64,000 nucleotides of DNA from contig NW_026251436.1 of NCBI RefSeq assembly GCF_025118155.1, positions 1 to 64,000 of the forward strand. The letters run 5' to 3'. Positions 49,380 through 58,215 of this stretch are shown here, one piece after another (within the stretch, counting starts at the first letter, position 1; each line of letters begins with the position of its first letter). This stretch comes from Cokeromyces recurvatus. Lineage: Eukaryota > Mucoromycota > Mucoromycetes > Mucorales > Mucoraceae. Under the pieces are notes generated by a model, which had not been told where the DNA came from, made no database searches, and saw only the letters and a list, made by a program, of their open reading frames with translations. Both the position numbers and the translations under genes were made by a program.

Positions 49380-50267
49380 TTAGTCTTTGCATTTTGCTGT
49401 AAGGGCTCTGTGGGCTTCAGCTAATTGTGCTTCAAGCGTTCGAATTCGTTCTTCAAGCGTTTTATCTTTTTCAATAAGAGCTCCTTTCTCCGACTCAAGC
49501 ACGGCAACACGGGTCGTAAGTCGGGCATTATCACCCTCAAGTTCACTTACTTGCTTTTCCAAATTCTCCATCTTGATCAACTTCTTAAGTCTGGATCTAC
49601 GTGCAGCATCTGTATTCTTTTGACGTTTAAGTGCAGCTTCATCTGTTTCATTTATTTTACGTTTCAAAGGCGAAGGAAGTTGTGATGATGTTACCATACT
49701 AGCAGGTCTTGGAGCGATAGCGATAGGAATAGGGGTGGTGGTGGTGGTGGTGGTGGTAGTTGCTGTCTTGGGTTTAGGTAGAATAGCAACAGGTTTAGGT
49801 ACTACACGACGAGTCTGTGATTGTTGTTGTTGTTGTTGTTGAGATACACTCGTGGTATGAATAGATGTTGACATTGGTGGTGAAGATAATTCTGTTGTAT
49901 TAGTATTCATCATGATATCAGGAAAGAGAGACACTAGAGCTTCTGTAGAGATCATATCATTTTCATTTTCAGTAGTCGTAGGACTTGCTGTTAAAGGAGG
50001 AGAAATAGGTAATAATTGAAATAGATCCTGAAAAGAAGTATCTGTAGAATCTTTAAGAAGATGATCTTGTGGTAATATTAACCAATCCTTTAATAAAGGT
50101 GATGCATCATCACTAAGAGGAGTATTTAGAATTTGGGCTAAAGTAAACTGATCTTCTTGAGAGATAGGCGTAGGAAGGCCACTCTCTTGTGTGTACATGT
50201 TTGATATAGTAGCAGTAGTAGCAGTAGTAGCAGTAGTAGTAGCAGTAGTAGTAGGATAATAGGTCAT
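49380..50267 (-). CDS. bZIP transcription factor, Gcn4/CPC1-like
   Basis: A single exon of 295 residues. The C-terminal basic region DEAALKRQKNTDAARRSRLK is very close to that of Gcn4 (AALKRxxNTxAARRSRxRK). A leucine zipper follows (LEKQVSELEGDNARL, VAVLESEKGALIEKD, LEERIRTLEAQLAEAH), longer than in Gcn4. The N-terminal half holds acidic and hydrophobic activation-like patches (SPLLKDWLILPQDHLLKD, SFQDLFQLLPISPPL) among poly-Thr and poly-Gln. It probably binds TGACTCA-type sites and controls amino-acid biosynthesis genes. The 5' leader carries short upstream ORFs (listed separately), a further likeness to Gcn4. Convergent with NUP155. Confidence 0.85.
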   Translation of the reverse strand: MTYYPTTTATTTATTATTATISNMYTQESGLPTPISQEDQFTLAQILNTPLSDDASPLLKDWLILPQDHLLKDSTDTSFQDLFQLLPISPPLTASPTTTENENDMISTEALVSLFPDIMMNTNTTELSSPPMSTSIHTTSVSQQQQQQQSQTRRVVPKPVAILPKPKTATTTTTTTTTPIPIAIAPRPASMVTSSQLPSPLKRKINETDEAALKRQKNTDAARRSRLKKLIKMENLEKQVSELEGDNARLTTRVAVLESEKGALIEKDKTLEERIRTLEAQLAEAHRALTAKCKD

Positions 50268-50304
50268 ATTTGCTTCTTTATGTTATATTATATATATATG
50301 TATA

Positions 50305-50442
50305 TTAAGCTGGATAGTTGAAATTCAAATTAGTTTTCTTTCTTGAGCAGGTAGAAGGTTCGTCAGTAGTGTATGAGAAGAATGGCTTGAAAGGTTGAGG
50401 ATTTAAAAAAGTGAACATTTTTCGATAACAATCAAAAAACAT
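50305..50442 (-). promoter_or_regulatory. Upstream ORF of 45 codons in the bZIP leader
   Basis: Starts MFFDCYRKMFTFLNPQPFKP and ends NFNYPA-stop, 38 nt before the bZIP start. A second in-frame ATG lies eight codons in. Residues such as NPQPFKPFFSYTTDEPS look protein-like rather than random. It could instead be an exon of another transcript. Confidence 0.5.
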
Positions 50443-50543
50443 TTTTAACAAAATAATAGTAATAATAATCAAGTTTAACAAAGGTTAACAAAAATAATAA
50501 TTTAAACAAATAAAGTAGCGCAAAAAAGGGGAAGAAAAGGGAA

Positions 50544-50742
50544 TTAAAAGGCGACCATTTTAAACTAAATAATTATAAATATAATAAAGAAGTTAAATAA
50601 TAAATTTAAAATGGGAATTTAAAGAAGAAGAAGAAAAAAAACAAAAAAAAGGGGGGAGGATGTAATATCCTTTTTTAAAAAAAAAAATCGTAGATCATAA
50701 ATAACAAAAATGATAATGATTGGATTATTTATTATTGCTCAT
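50544..50742 (-). promoter_or_regulatory. Cluster of three minimal upstream ORFs in the bZIP leader
   Basis: In transcript order: MSNNK-stop (50725-50742), MIYDFFF-stop (50675-50698) and MVAF-stop (50544-50558). Which of them are in the mRNA depends on the unknown transcription start. The last, a four-codon ORF about 280 nt from the main start, resembles the very short uORFs of GCN4-type leaders. Confidence 0.45.
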
Positions 50743-50811
50743 AACTGAAAATCTATGATGATTGGATAGAAATAGAGTATTATTGATATAAGCCACTTTC
50801 TTCTTATCTTG

Positions 50812-52821
50812 TCATTCAATTAGCCAGCAGTTTTTGATACGTTTCTTGATAATATAGGGTTGTTCAAGCTTATTTTTAAGCTGACGTCTTCTAAATTCAC
50901 CAATTCCTATCTTCCTTTTATCTGTGTCTTTTCCATTAATAATCCAATCTAATGCATTTGTTTTCTTCAATAGACTTAATCTTTTTTGTTTTCTTTTCTT
51001 TTTATGTCTAGAGAATACGATTAAATCTGATGACGCTTTTCTTTTTAAGCTTGGTAGTGACATTAATCGAAATATTTCTTCATAGCGTTTATTCTCTTCT
51101 TCTTTATCATCATTACAATTAAATAATAAAATTGCTTCTTCTTCTTCCTCCTCCTCTTCTTCTTCTTTTTTTTGATTATTATTATTTATTATGTCAGGGC
51201 TTAATCTAGTGTCGTCATTTGCTAAATTAGATACCCGGGTTAAAAAATTACTATAGTTGGAAGGTGACAATAATTTGGTATCTTCATTCATGATAACAGA
51301 GGGGGTATCTGAGTTTATATGATGTATTGTGGATGCTTCTTCTTTATTATGAGTGTCAAGGTCGAATTGATGTACACTACCATCTGTGTCAAAGACAGAT
51401 AGATCTGTATCATCATCATTATGAAGGGACTCATTCGTCAAGGTGCTGGACAATAACATTTCTTTTATTAACTTTTTTTCCTCTATGCAATTAGAGTTTT
51501 CTTCATAAATAGCGGTAGATTCACTTATTTGCTCATTTGACTTTTCATTAAAAACTTGGCTTACATTTTTAGTTAAAGCATCGTTGAATGGAATTAGTTT
51601 TGTTATACATTCATCATTTATTTGTTCAGTCTCAAAATAATTCGATTCTATTATTACACTATGATCATCGTCTGAATGAGTTGCTTCTTGTAGTATATTA
51701 TTCATTTGTTTTGTATGTCCACTATCAGTTATTACTTCTTTTAGGTCCTTTTCTTGTGTATTCATTATTGAGTCATGATCTATTACTGCTTGTTCTATAT
51801 CTTTACTTTTCTTTTTTAATAATTGATCTTTTTCTTTATTTTCGTTTTCTTGTAATTGACTTATCTCTTCTCCATCTTTATTTCCGTTTTCTCGTAATTG
51901 ACTTGTATCTTCTCTATCTTTATTTCCGTTTTCTCGTAATTGACTTATCTCTTTTCCATCTTTATTTCCGTTTTCTCGTAATTGACTTGTATCTTCTCCA
52001 CCTTTGTTTTCGTTATCTAACAATTGAACTAATTTGTCTGTATTATTTTTATTATCCAATACTACATCTTGCTCCTTATTTTCGGACAGGTAACACATAT
52101 CTTTTACTTTATTTGTATTCACGGATAAATTATCTTTATCCTTATTATCTTGAATCATTTTATTTGCTTCTTGCTGTACAGTAGTTTCAAACTCTTTAGC
52201 ATCATACTCGGTATCCATCGCAAGTTCATCATTTGCTAATTCAGTTTGGTTTATATCAGTTCCTGAATTTTCCTTTATTTCATCGTATTCATCCTTCTCG
52301 TCTAAATGTTGCTTTATATTAGTTGTATTTTCAACAGAATCCTCTATCTTATCAGGCAGCGTGTCATTTTGTTGTTTTAATAGTGGTGATTCTTTTTTAT
52401 CATCTTCAGTATATTGTTCAATGTAAACCACGGCTTTTTTAGTTGGAGGAGGGATATCTTGTTTTGTAGGTGGTATAATGGTGATGTGACTTAAATCCAT
52501 CTGCCAATTCTCATCGCTCTTTTTTTTCTTTTGTTTAATCAATTCCTTAAAATTTTTTGGCTGACTATTAACTACTTGATCATCGATGGATTTGTTGTTT
52601 GCAGATTTTTTTATACTAATATGTGACGATGTAGACAGATGAACAGGTTGATCTTGTTTCCAAAGTTCGGATAGAATAACTCGATCATGGTGTGAGGGTG
52701 TACGGATCAATAAGAGATCATCCATAATGTGAGCATTCACGGGTGTCATGAACTCTGTATCAAGTACCTCCCTTCTTGGTAATTTGCGATTACGTTTTGG
52801 TTTTAGTTTAATTTGTGACAT
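50812..52821 (-). CDS. Unknown highly charged protein with 14-residue repeats
   Basis: A single exon of 669 residues, start MSQIKLKPKRNRKLPRREVL. The N-terminal block (LDTEFMTPVNAHIMDDLLLI..PSHHDRVILSELWKQD) and the C-terminal block (SLPSLKRKASSDLIVFSRHK..WIINGKDTDKRKIGIGEFRR) look conserved. Between them lies a long acidic, Asn/Gln-rich linker. It contains four copies of a 14-residue unit of the type SQLRENGNKDGEEI (42-nt period, about 51850-52018). Dense Lys/Arg in the C-terminus suggests a nuclear or nucleolar protein. A linker that holds two binding ends is a reasonable guess. No family recognised. Confidence 0.75.
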   Translation of the reverse strand: MSQIKLKPKRNRKLPRREVLDTEFMTPVNAHIMDDLLLIRTPSHHDRVILSELWKQDQPVHLSTSSHISIKKSANNKSIDDQVVNSQPKNFKELIKQKKKKSDENWQMDLSHITIIPPTKQDIPPPTKKAVVYIEQYTEDDKKESPLLKQQNDTLPDKIEDSVENTTNIKQHLDEKDEYDEIKENSGTDINQTELANDELAMDTEYDAKEFETTVQQEANKMIQDNKDKDNLSVNTNKVKDMCYLSENKEQDVVLDNKNNTDKLVQLLDNENKGGEDTSQLRENGNKDGKEISQLRENGNKDREDTSQLRENGNKDGEEISQLQENENKEKDQLLKKKSKDIEQAVIDHDSIMNTQEKDLKEVITDSGHTKQMNNILQEATHSDDDHSVIIESNYFETEQINDECITKLIPFNDALTKNVSQVFNEKSNEQISESTAIYEENSNCIEEKKLIKEMLLSSTLTNESLHNDDDTDLSVFDTDGSVHQFDLDTHNKEEASTIHHINSDTPSVIMNEDTKLLSPSNYSNFLTRVSNLANDDTRLSPDIINNNNQKKEEEEEEEEEEAILLFNCNDDKEEENKRYEEIFRLMSLPSLKRKASSDLIVFSRHKKKRKQKRLSLLKKTNALDWIINGKDTDKRKIGIGEFRRRQLKNKLEQPYIIKKRIKNCWLIE

Positions 52822-53440
52822 TATTTAATTTCGAAGCCAAATACTAATAATTATGACACAGAATATTGATTATGTTAATGTGTGTTCGTTTTTTTTTTTT
52901 TTTATGAATGTGTGAATGTTAAAAAAAAAATCATTTTTTTTTTACAAGTATTCAAACTGTGTATGTGTATATTATTTTAACTCAGATGATAGAGTAAAAA
53001 ACATGTATTATCATCATTTCAAAGTATTTTTCACTAGAAACTTTACTATTACTATTAAAAGAAGGAGAAAAAAGAAGATGTGTAGAAGATTATTATTTTG
53101 ACAAGTACATATATAAGCTAAGTATTACATTAACCAATCATTATCCACTCAGCAATAACAGTGTAGGTGTTATCTTTCTTGACACAAAAAAAAAAAAAAA
53201 AAAAAAAAATATATTAGAAAGACGGTTTGCAGCTCAAGTACATTGAAGTCATATTATGTGCAGCTAAATCTCCCCATCCATACATGAAAGACTTACCGCA
53301 ATTTATTACGTTCTTTAACCTTACCAATAGATACTCTTTTACCTCAATTATTACAAGATTCTACACCTAGATCTTCTCTGTTGTCGAGATTATCATCAAC
53401 TCACCGAGAGCTGTCAACCTAAAATACATTCATTAACACC

Positions 53441-53486
<46 letters not shown>

Positions 53487-54048
53487 AACAAATTAAATCC
53501 ATAACCTAGAAAAGATCAGCATAGAAATGCTCCTAATAAATTAAAATAACTGACATAATTTTGACTATTCATATCATTGTCCCTTTGTTGACCTTCTATG
53601 TTCTTTAATTAAAACATAGTTAGTGTATTTACTAGTTATCTATCTCTTTAATACACTCTCTCTACACATTAATTGCGTATATCTTCCCGTTAGTAGCCAG
53701 TAAGTTATCTATATAATTCTTTGATTATTATCTTTTCTTCTACCATACAAAATATATTAACAATTCCTTAATTAATTCTCTCTCTCCCTCTTCCTCTGTC
53801 TCAATAATAGTGGCATAGCTATACTTTTTTTTTTTTTTAATTTCTTTACTCTTGATCTAATCTAAGCAATTTTCATATCTTGTGGGGTTTTAAAAAATTA
53901 AATTATTGTTTAAAGGTAATTAGATGTATTGCCTATAAATACATCTGTAATAAAGTCCGCTAATAATTGACTATTAATTCATTTTATTCTCTTTTTCCTT
54001 TTTTTTTTTTTTTTTTATCTCCTTTAATAACATATTAATAATATAAAG
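52822..54048. other. Intergenic with possible small exon
   Basis: A-runs at 53185-53209 and 53448-53480 flank a stretch (53226-53421) that reads protein-like in two frames on the plus strand: LQLKYIEVILCAAKSPHPYM, then YRNLLRSLTLPIDTLLPQLL up to a stop. It may be a fossil or a small spliced gene. The rest is AT-rich with nothing recognised. Confidence 0.3.
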
Positions 54049-55012
54049 ATGGGATTGGCCTTAGAAAAATGCTGTTGTTTTATACCACTTCGTACAGGAA
54101 CATTTATTATTGCGCTTTATTTCTTTGTATGTAACAGAAGGAATAAAGGAAATGAAAAGATATTAATATGTATTTCATACATGTAGATTGCTTACTTATT
54201 TGATGCTATTACTGGATTCCTTGGAGTGAACTGTAAGTTGGTTAATTATATTCTTTAGAGTTAAATTTTTATTTTATTTTATTAACTGATAAATATGTAT
54301 ATTAGCCATTATTGTATATTCAGGACAAATAGCAAAAGCATGGTATTATATAAATTTATTATTCACTGTTCTAGTATTCGTGGGTGGCTTTTCTGGTATT
54401 ATTGGATCATTATTTGTATGGAAACAATAATAATAATATACACTTATGAAACTAACCTGTTTTTCTTTTTTCTTTTCTTTTTATTGTTAGGCACAAAGAA
54501 AGTCAGCTCGATTCTTTAGTATAATTGTCTGGATTTGTTGTACTTTATCATTTATAAAATACCTTATTTCACTTGTATTAATGATTGTCTTCCGTCAAAA
54601 TATGATTAATGCTTGTGTTCGATCGGGTATTGTTAGTATTGGCAATGCTCAAAATGGACTTGGACCAGTTAGTGTATCAATAGGAAGTTATTATACACCT
54701 GTCAAATATCCAAATACAATGAATGCTTTTGCAACTTCACCTGAAGAATGTGAACATTCCGTTAAATTAATCATTATTCTTTGGGGTGTAATTGTTGGTA
54801 TAATGCAATTTATACAGGTAAATAATAAATGAGTAGACATGTATATATATACATACTAATTCCTCTTTTATAATAATATATAGGTGTATTTTGCTTCTGT
54901 AGTGAGTACTTATGCTACTCGAATCCGTAGTGGTGCTCGTCATCATAGACTTCATGATCAACAAATTAAAGATTTCGAAGAATCTAGATTTCACATGTCA
55001 ACTGTTTATTAA
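54049..55012 (+). CDS. Four-span membrane protein (LAPTM4/tetraspan-like)
   Basis: Five exons give about 200 residues. The start at 54049 gives MGLALEKCCCFIPLRTGTFI, with three cysteines near the N-terminus, then four hydrophobic spans: TFIIALYFFIAYLFDAITGF, YINLLFTVLVFVGGFSGIIG, FFSIIVWICCTLSFIKYLIS..LVLMIV, and LIIILWGVIVGIMQFIQVYF. A hydrophilic loop (about 54605-54760) lies between spans 3 and 4, and the basic tail ends HMSTVY. Splices: FF|IAYLF, VN|SIIVY, SLF|AQRK and IQ|VYFAS all keep frame. The layout (CCC, PLRTG, four spans, large last loop) matches fungal tetraspan proteins grouped with LAPTM4. Likely in vacuole/Golgi or plasma membrane; the function is unknown. Confidence 0.75.
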
Positions 55013-55452
55013 TGGGTGTCATCCTTAGTAGTAATGGTAGTAGTATTATAGACTGGTTTCTATAAATACATATATGCATATATACGTATAATATAAAAAA
55101 TATATATTTATATATAAATATGTATTTATTTATATATGAATACATATTGTTTTGTTTTGCTTTGCTTTGCTTTTTAATAAACCGGATTTATAAATAAGTG
55201 AACTACTTTATTGCCCTTTATTATAATCTTTATCAAGAAAAGAAGATCAAGTGATTTCGTTCTTTTTTATTATTATTATTAACAAGTTATATGTGCGTTG
55301 TACAGAAAACAGATAGATTGAAAATAAATAGAAAGAATTTCTTAGGAATAAAACGAGAATACATTAACATAGTTTCATATGGAACACTATTTGCCAAAAG
55401 TCATTTATTATTAGTAGTAGTAGTAGTAGTAATTTGAGGGTATGGTTTCCAT

Positions 55453-55484
<32 letters not shown>

Positions 55485-55898
55485 TGTAATGCATACGGAC
55501 TATCAAACTGGTTCATTTTATATTCTTCAAAAATAATATGAAATTTTGTTTTGCAATGATTCAAATTAAGTCAGATGATTTATTTATTTATTTTTATCAA
55601 AATAACATTTTCTTCTTTATCAAATGAAATTGTCTGTTTGTGAAGAAAGAGATAGACAAGCTACTTTAAGGGTAATAAAAGACGACTAGGGAACAAGAAC
55701 AACAGGGAAAATAAATGGTTACATATGAATATACATTTTTATAAAATGGTAAATTTAAAAAAAAAAAAATGGAACTTTTATAATTATTGCATAATTATTT
55801 AATTTTATTTACTCGATAAAAAAAAAAATAGCAGCTTGTGGTATGTTTCCCCATATATGGAATGATCATGAATAATCAGTATATAAAATTTCAGGATA

Positions 55899-55938
<40 letters not shown>

Positions 55939-56143
55939 CAACAATTCAAGCTTTCTTTATTTGGTAAAATCCAGATATTTTTAAACTTCAAATTGTCGTA
56001 ATGATGAATAATTGGATATTAGTGCGGGGGAAATAAAAGAAAAAAAAATAATATTCTCTATGACAATATGGCATACATATAACAAATAATAGATCTAGCA
56101 TATAAAACATACATGTATATATATATATCCTAGTTTTTGTTTC
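55013..56143. repeat. Intergenic with triplet-repeat hairpin and A-runs
   Basis: (AGT)n at 55411-55432 is followed 18 bp later by (ACT)n at 55451-55483, so the two can pair as a hairpin. There is a run of about 40 A at 55899-55937. No gene seen; the small frame at 55364-55564 is just the repeat read as Ser. Confidence 0.55.
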
Positions 56144-56207
56144 TTATGATAGCAAAGTAGATGATGCAGTTGCAGTAGTAGTAAAACAAACGCTAATGCT
56201 TTCACTT

Positions 56208-56240
<33 letters not shown>

Positions 56241-56701
56241 ATAGTAGTAGTTCTATTTTTTTGATCATTTAGTTGCTTAGAAATAAAACAAACTAATTGT
56301 TGCTTGATTTGTGTTGCTGTCTTCCATTATTTCCAAATCTCGACCCTAAACGAATCAATACGTTCCTTCTTCACTTGTCCAGCGTTCCCCAACTGAGCCA
56401 ATATAACCATTAATATATGACATAAACGAGTAAATTTACGAAAAGCAGAATTTAGATATTGATTTACTTGATTTAAAATTAAATTATTAACTCGAATTGT
56501 CACTGTCTTTGGTGGCAAATGGTGTTTTATAACAGGACGGTATAGGACCAAATTACTCAATGATTCAAGCTCTCTTACCACTGCCTTTGCTTGATATAGA
56601 CAACGACAAAAATCCATAAAAGCTCTATCAGTAATTGATAGAGAGAACATTGTCGTCGTCGTCTTCTTATTTCGTATCAAATTACTGTTTGTAACTTTCA
56701 T
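56144..56701 (-). pseudogene. Unknown gene with an in-frame stop
   Basis: The frame from 56701 (MKVTNSNLIRNKK..., with a second Met at residue 18, MFSLSITDRAFMDFC) is open to a TAA at 56327-56329 (124 residues). It contains LCHILMVILAQLGNAGQVKK and ends RIDSFRVEIWK. After the stop the same frame continues without a further stop for 60 codons: WKTATQIKQQLVCFISKQLN..., then poly-Thr, to a TAA at 56144-56146. EIWK(stop)WKTATQIKQQ reads like one continuous protein. It may be a live short gene with a non-coding tail, a gene killed by one base, or a read-through case. No family recognised. The DIRS element begins 92 bp upstream of its start. Confidence 0.4.
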
Positions 56702-56819
56702 ATTTCAATATATTTTAAAGGGGAAAATAATAATAATAATAACAATACAGCTGAAGAAAATAGGTTGGGCTACAAAAAAAAAGTGGCCCATTACGTCCGT
56801 TGACGAAGACGAGGATGAA

Positions 56820-56933
56820 AATGTGGTAACAAGCTCCAAGAGCCGCGCTTTATTTTCCTTTTATAGATAAAAAAATAATAATAAAAATAAAAAATATACT
56901 AGAATCCCCTTTTTCCCTTTATACCTTCAAAAG
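56820..56933. repeat. DIRS element left inverted terminal repeat
   Basis: 114 bp, from AATGTGGTAACAAGCTCC to TACCTTCAAAAG. It is the exact inverse of 60965-61078. It contains an A/T-rich middle (ATAATAATAAAAATAAAA). Confidence 0.92.
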
Positions 56934-57027
56934 TCGGAAGAAAACTCAATTGGTTTTGATATAAGGGAGGGGAACATGAATGAAATAAATATAGAATTAA
57001 AAGTAAAACATAAAAAGATAGTTGGAA

Positions 57028-58215
57028 TCAATTTTTCCAAGTTTCTTGTAGCCAAGAAAGCCATGTGGGTCGGGTTGTTACCACATTTTCATCCTCGTCT
57101 TCGTCAACGGACGTATTGTTGGTCGTTCCTTCAACAATCCTTGTTGACTGCGACTCGGACTCCAATGTGGTATTTTTTCCTTTGATAGAAACAATTGAGT
57201 TTGCTATTCTGGTGCTGTCGTTAAGTTGCGTGCTTGGCTTGAGGTAATATCGTTCAAATGTATTGGAATTATGACTCCAATTAGCATGTTGTTTGACCTC
57301 CGAAATCGTTATTCCATTTTCAACTGCTTTGGTGCTTGAAGCTGACCTGATAGAGTGTGGTTTGTAAGAACTAATGTCAATACCCGCTTTTTCCATTGCT
57401 TTTGAAACCCATGTAGCTACAGTAGAAGGACTAGCGGATTTCACCTTGTCTGGTTCGAGAATGAATGCCAAAAACAAACTATGGTCTATAGGAAGGTTAT
57501 TGCGAAGATGGCTCGACCTTTGTAAAAAGTCAAAAAGTGTGGAAACAAGGCACATGTCATTGTCATCTGCCAATCCTAGTATAACAGATTTCACTTGAGT
57601 CTCTTTCGCTTCTCTGAAATGTATAAGAACTGACACTGGTTCTTCGTTTCTAAGCTCCATTTGTACATCTCTAAACTGCACTCTGCCAACATCTGATCTT
57701 GGTCTTGCCATAGTCGTCAAGCATAACAATAAAATTGTTTTTTGTTGTAATTCATATAAGTTGATAGATTGATTTTTTGGCCATTCTTTTGCGATATAGT
57801 CCACCAGTATATTTGTGTCCCATATTTGGAGATTTTGCTTGGTAGGAATGTTGACTTCTGATCTTCGTTTTGCTTTAAAGAATTCAACTATGGGTTCTTT
57901 TGCAGCTAACGGACCCTTTTCTGGATGCAACACTTTAAAGACAGATGCTAAAGCTGATCTCAAACTATTTAGGTATTGGTATGAAAAGTGTCGATTTTCT
58001 AACAAAAAACGTAATACATTGGCTTCGTCGTATGTGGTAGGCTGTATTGGTACTGGTTGTGCTGCGCACCATTGTGACCATTTTTTCCACCCAGTATTAT
58101 AGTTCTTTTGTGTTTTACGTCTCTGGGCATGTGTCAAAAATTCCACTGTGTCCTCTTCCAAGTGACCAGCGGTTTTCCTCTTGTTGCAGATAAGTGCCAT
58201 GCGGTCATCTTCCAT
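57028..58215 (-). CDS. DIRS tyrosine recombinase
   Basis: Joins the circular DNA copy into the genome. Catalytic residues are visible: Arg in LTTMARPRSDVGRVQF, His-x-x-Arg in YKPHSIRSASSTKA, HANW, and the nucleophile Tyr in TFERYYLKPS. The core-binding domain starts at FLTHAQRRKTQKNYNTGWKK, and the SAM-like helices are SYQYLNSLRSALASVFKVL. A Met at 58215 (MEDDRMALICNKRK) gives 395 residues and overlaps the RT frame by 82 nt. The same frame is open without a stop up to 60939, across the whole RT and gag region, but that part is only the shadow of those genes. The C-terminus (TTRPTWLSWLQETWKN) is encoded through the internal complementary region. Confidence 0.88.
   Translation of the reverse strand: MEDDRMALICNKRKTAGHLEEDTVEFLTHAQRRKTQKNYNTGWKKWSQWCAAQPVPIQPTTYDEANVLRFLLENRHFSYQYLNSLRSALASVFKVLHPEKGPLAAKEPIVEFFKAKRRSEVNIPTKQNLQIWDTNILVDYIAKEWPKNQSINLYELQQKTILLLCLTTMARPRSDVGRVQFRDVQMELRNEEPVSVLIHFREAKETQVKSVILGLADDNDMCLVSTLFDFLQRSSHLRNNLPIDHSLFLAFILEPDKVKSASPSTVATWVSKAMEKAGIDISSYKPHSIRSASSTKAVENGITISEVKQHANWSHNSNTFERYYLKPSTQLNDSTRIANSIVSIKGKNTTLESESQSTRIVEGTTNNTSVDEDEDENVVTTRPTWLSWLQETWKN
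57077..57170. repeat. DIRS internal complementary region
   Basis: The left half (57077-57114, GTTACCACATTTTCATCCTC...) is the inverse of the left outer tip (from 56793, ACGTCCGTTGACGAAG...). The right half (57115-57170, TTGTTGGTCG...CCAATGTGG) is the inverse of the right outer tip, with a 4-6 base difference near 57139. In DIRS elements this region is the template that joins the ends of the circular intermediate. Confidence 0.9.

Noticed and set aside
55411..56245. Triplet arrays as a CRISPR-like repeat array
   Set aside because: They are simple (AGT)n and (ACT)n runs without spacers, in a eukaryote.
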